Positions 9,899 through 19,622 of a DNA stretch of 64,000 nucleotides are shown piece by piece. The notes beneath the pieces were generated by a model that was given only the letters and a program-made list of their open reading frames with translations, searched no databases and was not told the DNA's origin. The stretch's first letter is position 1; the number at the start of each line of letters is the position of its first letter. Source of the stretch: Bacteroides faecalis (GTDB lineage Bacteria; Bacteroidota; Bacteroidia; Bacteroidales; Bacteroidaceae). The stretch covers positions 1-64,000 of the forward strand of contig NZ_BHWB01000013.1 in assembly GCF_003865075.1 (NCBI RefSeq), read 5' to 3'. Made by a program: the position numbers and the translations under genes.

Positions 9899-12058
9899 TT
9901 AAGGAAAAGAAGGAGGAAGAATCTTTGTTCCCCATTTTGTATCCGGTTTACTTGAAGTACCATAATCAATTGTAGCTCCATTGGAAAGTTCATCCCAATC
10001 GATCCAGGTACTATCGTATGGTTTACCATTCAGTTTCATGGAATGTATATAGATATTCTTTTCCGAACCACCTTTAATTACTATATCTCCTTTCTTCAAA
10101 TGTACTTTTACTAACGAAAAGATCGGTGTATTTACCGTGAAACCTCCTACACCCGGAATTTCAGGATATAATCCGATACAGGCAAATACATACCAAGCTC
10201 CCATAGTACCTAAATCGTCATTGCCCGGCAAACCGTCTATCTTACTGGAATATTGTTCATTCAATACCCGGTTGATAACTTCCTGAGCTTTATACGGACG
10301 ACCAATCCAATTGTATACCCAAGGAATATGGAAACTCGGTTCATTACCGGAAGCAAACCAGGCATCATTATATCCTGCGTCCAATCGGTCAAAAAATTCA
10401 TCCAGACGTTTTTCGGCTTCCGCTTTACCACCAATAATGCCTACCAAACCTGCAAGATTATAAGGAACCATCCAGAAATAGTTCTTATAGGTAGATTCAC
10501 GAAAGTCCTCTCCTAACGATTTCCAAGAACCGTCCGGATGACGTGACTGTAACCAACCTGTCTCTGGGTTATAGAGATTCTTCCAGGAACGGGCAAAGTG
10601 GAAATAACGCCAACTGGCAAATTCATCACCAACAGCATGTAAAGCAAATTGTCCGATTGCAAAATCTGCTGACGTATATTCTAACTGAATAGAGGCATTG
10701 TAGTAACCTTTATCAAGATATTGCTTCAGTCCCGGACGAGTTTCCTCATTCTGTGACTTAGCTCCGGGTTCTTCCGCTCCTTTTCGCATAATCTTGAAAA
10801 GTGGCTTCGGGTCATAATTGCGGGCACCAAAGGCATAAGCATTGGATACCAAAATAGAACTAGGATCACCTTGCATAACACCTGTTTCTATATTTGCCAT
10901 TACCCAGCGTGGGAAAGAACCTCCGGATTGCTCGGCAAATAACTGATGAGAGATCACGATGTCGGAGGTTATTTCAGGATCCAACATTGCCAACAACTGT
11001 ATCTGTGTGCGGTAAGTATCCCAATTACTAAATGAAGTATAATGTTTCGAACGGGATTTATGAACTCTGAAATCTGCACCCATATATTCTCCATTCACAT
11101 CACTGCATACATTCGGGTGAACAAAAGAGCGATACAGATGTGTATAGAATTGTGTGGTACGGTCCGGATTTGTACCTTCCACTTCAATCATTCCCAAATA
11201 ATGATTCCACTTCGTCTCAGCCTGGTTTTGTATCTGAGCAAAATTCCATCCTGGATTTTCTGCCTTTAGATTTTCCCTTGCATTCTCAACAGAAACATAA
11301 GACACACCAATTTTATATTGTATATTCTTCTTTCTATTTACATCAAATGTGAAATAAACTCCGGAATATTTTCCTTCTGCAAAAGTTGCATTTGGCTTCA
11401 GTTCATCTCTTTTCCAAATCCCGGATTCCAAAGCATCCGTATCAAATTCAGCAACAAAATACACTTTATAAGGAGTATTAAGTCCGCAGAAGTTACCTCC
11501 TTCGGCATATCCCTCACATTTATTTGGAGCAGTAATGACTATGGCAGCCTGTTCTATTGGAGTAGCTGAAATTCCTCCTCCGATAATGACAGTACCAAAC
11601 TGTTGATCTTCCGGATACTCATAATGCGCCATCCCTGTTCTTTCCGTTACCGTTAGTTGGGCTTTGATACTCTCCTGCACTGTTGCTTCATAATAACCTG
11701 CATGTCCCTTTTCTTCTGTTACATTGATCCGATAGTCCAATATATTATTAGGAGACATTTTCAGTTTTCCTTTGACAGGAAAAGTCGGAAAATTTCCCAT
11801 ATGCTCGCATCCCGCACCACTTAATTGGTTAATCACAAATCCCGACCGTTTGGAAAAGTAAGACGGTGTAAATTGCACCATACCAAAAGGATAAGTCGCT
11901 CCCGGATAAAGATATCCTGAAGCTAACCCCACTCCTTTCGTACCAATCAGCGTATTCACCTGATGGGCGTAATCAGTTGCCACAACTTGGGCCTTGGCAA
12001 CCTTTTCACTCATCAAAACAGACGCAAACAATAACACACAAAAAAACTTATATTTCAT
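9899..12058 (-). CDS. GH92 alpha-mannosidase (first of three)
   Basis: Calcium-dependent exo-alpha-mannosidase family, 719 residues, signal peptide about 1-23 (ending AKAQ). Family motifs: YLYPGATYPFGMVQFTP near the N-terminus, SNWDTYRTQ, Glu573 in GNEPSFHIPW (general-acid position) and GNDDLGTMGAWY (catalytic base and calcium region). It departs from the usual GNEDxGQMSAWY in having Asp, Thr and Gly at three positions, and the EGNAW segment reads as REST, so its linkage preference may differ from the other two. It follows the second GH92 by 28 bp in the operon. Confidence 0.9.
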   Translation of the reverse strand: MKYKFFCVLLFASVLMSEKVAKAQVVATDYAHQVNTLIGTKGVGLASGYLYPGATYPFGMVQFTPSYFSKRSGFVINQLSGAGCEHMGNFPTFPVKGKLKMSPNNILDYRINVTEEKGHAGYYEATVQESIKAQLTVTERTGMAHYEYPEDQQFGTVIIGGGISATPIEQAAIVITAPNKCEGYAEGGNFCGLNTPYKVYFVAEFDTDALESGIWKRDELKPNATFAEGKYSGVYFTFDVNRKKNIQYKIGVSYVSVENARENLKAENPGWNFAQIQNQAETKWNHYLGMIEVEGTNPDRTTQFYTHLYRSFVHPNVCSDVNGEYMGADFRVHKSRSKHYTSFSNWDTYRTQIQLLAMLDPEITSDIVISHQLFAEQSGGSFPRWVMANIETGVMQGDPSSILVSNAYAFGARNYDPKPLFKIMRKGAEEPGAKSQNEETRPGLKQYLDKGYYNASIQLEYTSADFAIGQFALHAVGDEFASWRYFHFARSWKNLYNPETGWLQSRHPDGSWKSLGEDFRESTYKNYFWMVPYNLAGLVGIIGGKAEAEKRLDEFFDRLDAGYNDAWFASGNEPSFHIPWVYNWIGRPYKAQEVINRVLNEQYSSKIDGLPGNDDLGTMGAWYVFACIGLYPEIPGVGGFTVNTPIFSLVKVHLKKGDIVIKGGSEKNIYIHSMKLNGKPYDSTWIDWDELSNGATIDYGTSSKPDTKWGTKILPPSFP

Positions 12059-12086
12059 TACTGATTTTCATTCATTATACGAATTC

Positions 12087-14360
12087 TTATTCTTTAGACA
12101 AAGAGAAAGGAGCAGCATACTTGGAAGTACATCTTTCTTTATTTGGCTGGCTTCCCATTTCAAATTTCAACACTCCACCATCAAAAATATCGTCATAACG
12201 AATGTAATTCTTATCCAGAGTTCTTCCGTTCAAAGTAGCCGACTGTATATACAGATTCTCTTTACTATTATTATCTGCTTCAATCACAAATTTATTTCCA
12301 TTCTCCATTGTAATGGTAGCTTTCTTAAATAACGGACTACCAATTACATATTCATCCGTACCCGGACAAACTGAATATATACCTAATGAACTCAATATAT
12401 ACCATGAAGACATACCACCTTGGTCTTCATCACCCGGATATCCTTTTTCCGTAGAATTGTACAATCTTTCAACAATCTGACGTACCCAATATTGAGTCTT
12501 CCAAGGTTGTCCGGCATAGCAATATAAATATGGCATATGTTGAATCGGTTGGTTACCATGAGCATATTGTCCCATATTAGCTAGTTCCATTTCTTTCATT
12601 TCATGGATCACACCACCATAAGTTCCCGGTTTGATCACATTAGGAAGAGTAAACACTGAGTCTATTTTAGCCGTAAACTTCTCGTCACTTCCAAACAAGT
12701 CGATCAATCCTTGTACATCGTGGAACACCGACCATGTGTAATGCCATGCGTTACCTTCACAGAAAGGTCCGCCCCATTCCAACGGATCGAATGGCTCTTG
12801 CCATTTACCATCTACACCTTTACCGCGCATAAACCCGACAGACTTGTCGAACACATTTTTATAGTTATACATTTGTCTGGAAAAGACATCTTGGTAGTGC
12901 TTATTTCCAACCATTTTAGCCAATTGGTAACCGCAGAAATCATCATAAGCATATTCCATAGTCTGCGCACTTGATCCCATAGATTCCGGATAAGGAACAT
13001 AACCTAATTCAAAATATTCTTTCCAGAAGCCACGACCGTTAGCACCTCCCCAAGGACCTTTATTCATCGCTTCGTTAGCATATGCTTTCAGTGCTTTTTC
13101 GGGATCAAAAGAACGAACACCTTTTGCCCATGCATCAGCCAAAAGTGAGATTGAGTGATTACCCAACATACCTCCTGTCTCACCCGGAGAAGACCAGGAA
13201 GGCAACCAGCCACATTGTTCTTGTGCAGCAAGCAATGCATTCATATAACGCCCCTGCATAGTAGGATGAAGGATATTTGTCAGTGGGAATTGTGAACGGA
13301 AAGTATCCCAGAATCCGTTATCAGTATACATATATCCGTCATATATTTTACCATTATAGGGGCTATAGTAGTAAGGTTCTCCACTCTCCTTACGTTCATA
13401 GAATTTACGAGAGAATAAATTTGCGCGGAACAAACAAGAATAGAAAGTTTTGATTTGTTCTTCTGTACCACCTTCAACAACAATTCTGTTCAGCAACTCA
13501 TTCCATGTCTTTTGACCACGTGCTTTTGTTGCTTCCAGATTCTTATCTTTACCTAACTCCTGATTTAAAGTTACCAATGCTTGTTCCGGGCTAATATAGG
13601 AAGAAGCTGCTTTTGCCTGTACTTTAGATCCTTTTTTAAACTTAATATAGGCTCCATATCCTTTTCCTGCTCCTTCATTCTTTTTCGGAAATATCTCATC
13701 TTTTTGATTTTCCCATATTCCATAGTCCTCAAAGGGTTTGTCGAATTGAACAACAAAATAGTTATGAAACGACTTTGAATCATTTACAAAACGCTGATTA
13801 TTTACCCAACCTGAGATTTGTCTCTTTTGCGGATCAATCTTAATTTCACTCATGTCGGTATATCCGTCAATCACGAGATATGCATCACTGGTAGAAGGAT
13901 ATGAAAACCGTAAATGTACACCACGTGTAGTAGGAGCCATTTCAGTTGTAATACCATTATCAAATGTCACCTTATAATAATGAGGTTTGGCTATCTCATT
14001 ATCATGGCTAAATTTTGTAGCACGATTATCTTGATTAACCACCAATTCACCTACCATTGGCATAAATGAATAAACAGCATAGTCACTTACCCAAGGGCTA
14101 CATTGATGTGACTGACTAAAGGCACGTATCTTATCAGAAGCATAAAGATATTTAAAACCATCCCCATTCTTACCTGTTTGTGCAGACCACATATGCATAC
14201 CATAAGGCATACCTGTTGTAGGATAAGTATTTCCGTAGCTCAGACCAAAATTAGAATCAGTACCTTGCAATGTATTCACATATTGTACCAAGTCTTTTTG
14301 TTGAGCATTTGTCACAGTCGAATACAAAAAGAAGATTAATAAATAAACTAGTTTCTTCAT
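12087..14360 (-). CDS. GH92 enzyme with Gln at the general-acid position
   Basis: GH92 protein of 757 residues with a signal peptide (about 1-19, ending TNAQ). Typical motifs are present: GLSYGNTYPTTGMPYGM, FCEGNAWHYTW, and PGDEDQGGMSSWY with the acidic base/calcium residues. The segment that normally reads N-E-P here reads HGNQPIQHMPY, so residue 604 is Gln instead of the Glu general acid (compare Glu573 and Glu635 in the other two GH92s of this locus). A Gln there is known from the GH92 phosphomannose-uncapping enzyme of Cellulosimicrobium, where the phosphate leaving group needs no proton. The likely role is hydrolysis of mannose-1-phospho-6-mannose caps. Loss of activity is the alternative, but the rest of the active site looks intact. 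Confidence 0.88.
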   Translation of the reverse strand: MKKLVYLLIFFLYSTVTNAQQKDLVQYVNTLQGTDSNFGLSYGNTYPTTGMPYGMHMWSAQTGKNGDGFKYLYASDKIRAFSQSHQCSPWVSDYAVYSFMPMVGELVVNQDNRATKFSHDNEIAKPHYYKVTFDNGITTEMAPTTRGVHLRFSYPSTSDAYLVIDGYTDMSEIKIDPQKRQISGWVNNQRFVNDSKSFHNYFVVQFDKPFEDYGIWENQKDEIFPKKNEGAGKGYGAYIKFKKGSKVQAKAASSYISPEQALVTLNQELGKDKNLEATKARGQKTWNELLNRIVVEGGTEEQIKTFYSCLFRANLFSRKFYERKESGEPYYYSPYNGKIYDGYMYTDNGFWDTFRSQFPLTNILHPTMQGRYMNALLAAQEQCGWLPSWSSPGETGGMLGNHSISLLADAWAKGVRSFDPEKALKAYANEAMNKGPWGGANGRGFWKEYFELGYVPYPESMGSSAQTMEYAYDDFCGYQLAKMVGNKHYQDVFSRQMYNYKNVFDKSVGFMRGKGVDGKWQEPFDPLEWGGPFCEGNAWHYTWSVFHDVQGLIDLFGSDEKFTAKIDSVFTLPNVIKPGTYGGVIHEMKEMELANMGQYAHGNQPIQHMPYLYCYAGQPWKTQYWVRQIVERLYNSTEKGYPGDEDQGGMSSWYILSSLGIYSVCPGTDEYVIGSPLFKKATITMENGNKFVIEADNNSKENLYIQSATLNGRTLDKNYIRYDDIFDGGVLKFEMGSQPNKERCTSKYAAPFSLSKE

Positions 14361-14391
14361 GGTTTATTAAATGTATTAATTAAATGAATGT

Positions 14392-16383
14392 CTATTGCTT
14401 ATCAACATTAGTAATACCTTTCCAATCATCTGTACGGAATGGAGACATTGGAAGGTCTGCACCGTTATACATATTACATACGGGGTAATCAGCCCAAGCA
14501 TAACGCACCGCAACCGGGAAAGCCACTTCGGGTGAAGATACAACTATTGAATTTCCTTCAATGACGGCATCTGCCCAATGAAATTTATGATCCAATCCGG
14601 CAATGGTAAACCCTTTCGGTTTCTCACCATTTTTCGTTTTCAGTCCACCGTTTACATGACTAAAGTTAATTCGAATTTTATTGCCTTCAATCTTGTAGTT
14701 TCTGTACATGGGGCCTGAATACGGTATTTTTTCTCCATAAGTCTGTGCGCGGGCTGCTAAAGCCAGTCGGCGTCCGACTTCTTGTTTGTTCTTCGGATGA
14801 ATGTCAGCCTCTTCACCTATATCAATAGCTACAGCCATACCGGTATTCGCCAAATGCAGCGTTCGAGTCTGAGCCTCTCTCAATTCTGCCCAGGTTGATT
14901 CAACCGGTTCTTTTTGTTGAGTTGTAAAACTAGCTAACTGTACCATATAGAAAGGGAAATCATATCCCCAACGGTTTCTCCAGTCAGTTATCATCAATGG
15001 CATCAACTCACGGTATTGATAAGCTTCTCCCGCATTTGATTCTCCTTGATACCAAATCGCTCCTTTGATAGCATAAGGAATTAGCGGATTAAGCATCGCA
15101 TTAAACAATAGAGTCGGATAATTCGGATTCCATGACATATCAACAGGCATCGGATCAATTTCTCTCAAATCCAAAGACACTTTATATTTCCAGTCACCTG
15201 CCATTTGTATTGATTCTGAATCAGAAAGACGAAGCGATATACTCTCCGGAGTTCCGTTGATACCACCATTACCACCAGTATCGAGCACTCGTACTGCAAT
15301 CACAGCCTTTCCCCCTTTCACCAAAGATTTCGGAATTTTATAACTCCTGCCTGCCATCCATCCTTCCGTATGTCCAACTTCTACACCATTGAAATAAGTA
15401 AAGTCATTATCATCAATAGTACCAACATTCAAGGTCAATTCTTTTCCCGCCCAACCAGCAGGAATATCTACAGTCTTTCTAAACCACACAAGACCATTAA
15501 ATCCCGGTAATCCATTTTCCTGCATCCAACCGGGAACCTTCATCGTCTTCCATGCGTTATCATCAAAATTGGGAGCTGCCCATATAGCCTCGCCATTGAC
15601 ACACCCTTTATCAATCTTTTCAATATTTACTTTCCAAGCCTCAACATCGGCCTCATATTTCTTCTTACGTCCTTCTTGTGTTGCTGGCTGCCCTTCCAAT
15701 GCTTTCAATCTTTTCTGCATACTTGGCATAGTAGCCAATGCTTCATGACTCGTCCATGTTTCTATAATTGTACCACCCCAGGAAGTGTCGATCAGACCAA
15801 TCGGCACATTACGATATTTATTCAGATCACGTCCGAAAAAATATCCGGCTGCTGAAAAATTCGCTACACTTTTTGAAGAACAAACTTGCCAACCATTTTC
15901 CGCAGCTTCTATTTTATCGATAGGTTGAGGACTTATGGCATTTTTCACCAACAAAAAACGAATATTAGGATAATTATTGGCTTCTTGCTTTTCCTGCTCA
16001 TAATTATTTACCTTACCCCAACCCTCTACCTGCATCTCCATATTAGATTGTCCCGAACAAACCCACACTTCACCAATCATCACATTAGTGAGTTTTACAG
16101 GCTTTCCATCAGAGATAATCATTGTATAAGGACCACCAGCTACTGGTGTTTCTACCTTAGTCTTCCATTTACCTTGATCATCTGCTTGTACTGTATACTT
16201 CCTCTTGTCCCAAGAAGTAGTAATTTCCACCGTCTTATTCGGTTTAGTTTCTCCCCAAACAGGTGCTTGCGTTTGCTGCTGTAACACCATATTATCAGAG
16301 AATATGGGTAATAGCTTTACTTGTGCTGATAGCGTAGCACTCCCAAACAAAAATAGCAGAGAGATTGCGAATTTCTTATTCAT
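14392..16383 (-). CDS. Sialate O-acetylesterase-type SGNH hydrolase
   Basis: 663-residue secreted enzyme (signal peptide ending ATLSAQ) of the sialate O-acetylesterase (SASA) type. Block I is VCSGQSNMEM (catalytic Ser), block III region GAIWYQGESNAGE, and the Asp/His region is IGEEADIHPKNKQEVG. A jelly-roll of the GH2 sugar-binding type is inserted at about residues 270-390 (VWFRKTVDIPAGW, TYFNGVEVGHTEGW). Members deacetylate sialic acids but also other O-acetylated sugars. No sialidase is nearby, so acetylated mannan or a hemicellulose-like glycan is more probable. It is the first gene after the internal terminator and promoter at 16435-16516. Confidence 0.9.
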   Translation of the reverse strand: MNKKFAISLLFLFGSATLSAQVKLLPIFSDNMVLQQQTQAPVWGETKPNKTVEITTSWDKRKYTVQADDQGKWKTKVETPVAGGPYTMIISDGKPVKLTNVMIGEVWVCSGQSNMEMQVEGWGKVNNYEQEKQEANNYPNIRFLLVKNAISPQPIDKIEAAENGWQVCSSKSVANFSAAGYFFGRDLNKYRNVPIGLIDTSWGGTIIETWTSHEALATMPSMQKRLKALEGQPATQEGRKKKYEADVEAWKVNIEKIDKGCVNGEAIWAAPNFDDNAWKTMKVPGWMQENGLPGFNGLVWFRKTVDIPAGWAGKELTLNVGTIDDNDFTYFNGVEVGHTEGWMAGRSYKIPKSLVKGGKAVIAVRVLDTGGNGGINGTPESISLRLSDSESIQMAGDWKYKVSLDLREIDPMPVDMSWNPNYPTLLFNAMLNPLIPYAIKGAIWYQGESNAGEAYQYRELMPLMITDWRNRWGYDFPFYMVQLASFTTQQKEPVESTWAELREAQTRTLHLANTGMAVAIDIGEEADIHPKNKQEVGRRLALAARAQTYGEKIPYSGPMYRNYKIEGNKIRINFSHVNGGLKTKNGEKPKGFTIAGLDHKFHWADAVIEGNSIVVSSPEVAFPVAVRYAWADYPVCNMYNGADLPMSPFRTDDWKGITNVDKQ

Positions 16384-16434
16384 ACCTATGATTCTTATTT
16401 ATAGTAGTCAATATACATTTTATTATATGACGAA

Positions 16435-16469
16435 CAAAGATACAATAACCACTAAATATACATCACAAA
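16435..16469 (-). promoter_or_regulatory. Internal PUL promoter for the enzyme operon
   Basis: On the minus strand a -7 box TATCTTTG (16435-16442) matches the Bacteroides consensus TAnnTTTG. A TTTG (16466-16469) lies 23 bp upstream, slightly beyond the usual 19-21 bp. It lies 52 bp before the ATG of the acetylesterase and directly downstream of the hairpin at 16474-16516. Confidence 0.5.
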
Positions 16470-16473
16470 AAGT

Positions 16474-16516
16474 AAAAGAGAATAATGCTTTTCAATAAAA
16501 AACATTATTCTCTTTT
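16474..16516 (-). terminator. Terminator after the second susC
   Basis: AAAAGAGAATAATG (16474-16487) and CATTATTCTCTTTT (16503-16516) form a perfect 14-bp stem with a 15-base loop. On the minus strand it is followed by TACTTTTT. It sits 22 bp after the susC stop, separating the transport genes from the enzyme genes. Confidence 0.75.
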
Positions 16517-16537
16517 TACCATCAACTAATAATCTTT

Positions 16538-19500
16538 TTAGAAGGACAACTGAACTCCCAAATTTACAACACGTTGATTCATATAAGCATCACCTGCAGT
16601 ATTTGTACTGATTTCAGGGTCTTGCTGATATTTATCATATCCTGTAAATGTCAATAAGTTATAAGCATTTATATAAAAACGAATGTTATCAATAAACTTA
16701 GGCAATACTTTCTTAGGAAGCTGGTATCCCAAGTCTATTGTTTTTAGACGGATATACCATGCATTTATCAACCAGAAATCAGACATATAATTAGTAGCGC
16801 TATTGACTGTATTACCTTGTAACGTCATACGAGGGAATTCAATAGGTTCTCCACTCTCAAAACGTTCTTGTGTCCAACGCTTTTGATGTATTGGTTGAAA
16901 TTGGCTCTGACCTGATTCGATACCTGTTCCATTAATAGCAAAACTATAATCAAACGATCCCTGAAACAATACATTGAAGCTAAATCCCTTCCAGTACCCA
17001 CCTATTGACCATCCCAATGTAGTAGTAGGAAGATTTGGCTTTCCAATCGCCTTCTTATCAAAATCATTAATAACACCATCATTATTCAGATCGGCATATT
17101 TCAAATCACCAGCTTGTACCGGTACCTCAGGTGTAGCCGGTGCGGACACATCACCTGCATTGATTTTTGCAATATCATCCGGTGTATAATAACCAACCCA
17201 ATGATAACCGAATGGTTGATTAATCGGTCTACCAGTTTCTCTCAGCCAATCATATTTTTGCTGAGCTTCTGCTTTAAAATCGACTTTATTCTTTGCATAA
17301 GAAAATACAAGATTTGTGTTAAAATTAAAATCTCCATAACGATCTTGAAAGCCAAGCTGTCCATCAAATCCTTGATTTGTAGTTTTTGCGACATTAGTAG
17401 GTGAAATGCCAATACCTAAAATATCTGGAATATCATTTCTGGAAACTAATTGATCGTATCGTTTGTCGATAAAATAATCAACTGTAAACGAGATCTTATC
17501 AAATAAATTCATTTCCAAACCGACATCAAACTTTTTAGCCTTCTCCCAAGTTACATTCAGGTTACTCAAATCTCCTTCTTTGTATCCACCGGAAGTATGA
17601 TTATTGCCTTCACCAAAAGGATAGCTATCTCCTTCTGTATATTTTTGTCGATAAAGATAACGGTCACCACCAGCAACATCAGAACCAACGAGACCATACG
17701 AAGCCCTTAGTTTAAGTACTTGTACGTTATCTACTAACCAATCTACATTTTTAAAATAATTTTCTTCTGAAATAATATACCCGACACCGAATGCTGGAAA
17801 AAATCCGAAACGATTATCCTTTCCAAAACGGTCGGTACCATTATAACCCATATTAAGATCTATTAAATACTTATTCTTATACTTATAACCTAATTTCAGA
17901 GAATAGCCTTCAAAATTATTGGGTACGGACGCACCACTTTCATTCGTTGTACTCTGACGGTTGTACAAGAACATTGCATTTACATCATGTATCATATTAA
18001 AAACATGCGCATAATCTAAAGATGCCTGAACATTCAAATCTTTAGTTGCCACATTCGTGTTATTGAACACAAAATACTGTTCATAATCGTATACCCGATC
18101 CGGATGAATCGTATACGTATCTGTCTTCGAATCATAATGATAGGTCGGATAACGATTACGTACTACTCCACGGAAGTTTTCATCACGGCTACCATATGCC
18201 AACCTGAAATTAGCAGAAAGTCCTTTAGTCAAAAAATCCATCTTCCAAGTAGCCCCATACAAAATGTTATTGTCATTACGGCGAGTACGTCTGTAGCCTT
18301 CATTTCCCAGCCGAGCATTTAACGTTGGTTTTCTATCCTGTGTATCATATAAATATGCATAGGAACCATCCGGATTTAATACGGGAGCAGAGTAAGGATG
18401 CATACTTTTAAAATCATAAATACTTCCTGTTACATTCAATTGATACGGTTCATTGATATTCATGAAACGAGAAGAAACATCCAAACGCATATTAAAATTA
18501 TCAGTCACATCAAAATCAATATTCGTACGATAGTTAAAACGGCGATAGAAATAATTAGGATTAACCCCATCTCCAACATCTCCACCAAAATCTTTGACCA
18601 GACCATTCTGCGTAAAATATCCGGCAGATACGAAATATCTTAATCTTTTAGAACCACCAGATACATCAACATTGATATTTTCCTGAAAAGCCATCTTCTT
18701 AAAGATCTCATTATACCAATTCACATCCGGATGTCCGTAAGGGTCAGTGTGATCTCTGAAAGCAATCATATCTTCATCTGTGTACGGAAAATCTGACAAT
18801 GTTCCATCATTAGTATGCGCTTCCTTCACTAATTGTAGTGATTCATAGGAGTTCAGAAATTTCGGAGTACGAACCGGAGTCTGCATACCACTTTCTAAGC
18901 GTACATTAATCTTCGGCTTTCCTTCTTGCCCTCTACGAGTTGTCACAACTAATACACCATTTGCTCCTTTAATACCATAAACAGCCGTAGTGGAAGCATC
19001 CTTCAAAATAGAGATACTTTCTATCTCATTTACGTTGATTTGTGCCAACTGCTCATAAGTATATTGCATATCATCCACAATGATCAAAGGTTTATTTCCA
19101 TCACCGTTCAGAGAACTGACACCTCGAATAAAAAAGTCGGAAGCATCCTTACCCGGCTGTCCGGACTTTTGCTGACTGAAAAAACCAGGTAACTTACCGG
19201 TCAAAGCATTTTGTACACTACTGGTCGGTACATTACGAATCTCACTCGCTTTTATACCACTAACAGCGCCTGTTAAGGTCAGGCGTTTTGCCTTACCGTA
19301 ACCTACCACTACGACTTCATCCAAGTCTGTTTGATCAGGAGCCAATACTATATTCAGCGTCTGTTGATTATCGACCTTGATGCTTTGTTTCTTAAAACCA
19401 ACATAAGTAAACTCCAATATAGCACCTTTATTCACTGTCAATTGAAAATTACCGTCAACATCGGTAATTGTACCCACTGTTGAATTTTGCACCTTTACAT

Positions 19501-19618
19501 TTACACCTGGTAAAAATTCACCGTCAGTAGAAGAAACCATCCCCTTCAAAACAAACGACTGAGCGAAAGCCGACGTAAACATGCAAATACACACTAATAT
19601 TAATAATAGTTTTTTCAT
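16538..19618 (-). CDS. SusC-like TonB-dependent outer-membrane transporter (second)
   Basis: Outer-membrane glycan importer of 1026 residues. It has a signal peptide (about 1-19, ending SAFAQ), a carboxypeptidase-regulatory-like domain (KGMVSSTDGEFLPGVNVKV), the TonB-box region (DLDEVVVVGYG), a plug with DFFIRGVSSLNG and GIKGANGVLVVTTRRG, then the 22-strand barrel ending NQRVVNLGVQLSF. No STN signalling domain is seen, so it is not an obvious sigma-factor trigger. It follows the second susD by 4 bp but is not followed by its own susD, the reverse of the usual susC-susD order. Confidence 0.95.
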   Translation of the reverse strand: MKKLLLILVCICMFTSAFAQSFVLKGMVSSTDGEFLPGVNVKVQNSTVGTITDVDGNFQLTVNKGAILEFTYVGFKKQSIKVDNQQTLNIVLAPDQTDLDEVVVVGYGKAKRLTLTGAVSGIKASEIRNVPTSSVQNALTGKLPGFFSQQKSGQPGKDASDFFIRGVSSLNGDGNKPLIIVDDMQYTYEQLAQINVNEIESISILKDASTTAVYGIKGANGVLVVTTRRGQEGKPKINVRLESGMQTPVRTPKFLNSYESLQLVKEAHTNDGTLSDFPYTDEDMIAFRDHTDPYGHPDVNWYNEIFKKMAFQENINVDVSGGSKRLRYFVSAGYFTQNGLVKDFGGDVGDGVNPNYFYRRFNYRTNIDFDVTDNFNMRLDVSSRFMNINEPYQLNVTGSIYDFKSMHPYSAPVLNPDGSYAYLYDTQDRKPTLNARLGNEGYRRTRRNDNNILYGATWKMDFLTKGLSANFRLAYGSRDENFRGVVRNRYPTYHYDSKTDTYTIHPDRVYDYEQYFVFNNTNVATKDLNVQASLDYAHVFNMIHDVNAMFLYNRQSTTNESGASVPNNFEGYSLKLGYKYKNKYLIDLNMGYNGTDRFGKDNRFGFFPAFGVGYIISEENYFKNVDWLVDNVQVLKLRASYGLVGSDVAGGDRYLYRQKYTEGDSYPFGEGNNHTSGGYKEGDLSNLNVTWEKAKKFDVGLEMNLFDKISFTVDYFIDKRYDQLVSRNDIPDILGIGISPTNVAKTTNQGFDGQLGFQDRYGDFNFNTNLVFSYAKNKVDFKAEAQQKYDWLRETGRPINQPFGYHWVGYYTPDDIAKINAGDVSAPATPEVPVQAGDLKYADLNNDGVINDFDKKAIGKPNLPTTTLGWSIGGYWKGFSFNVLFQGSFDYSFAINGTGIESGQSQFQPIHQKRWTQERFESGEPIEFPRMTLQGNTVNSATNYMSDFWLINAWYIRLKTIDLGYQLPKKVLPKFIDNIRFYINAYNLLTFTGYDKYQQDPEISTNTAGDAYMNQRVVNLGVQLSF

Positions 19619-19622
19619 AATA

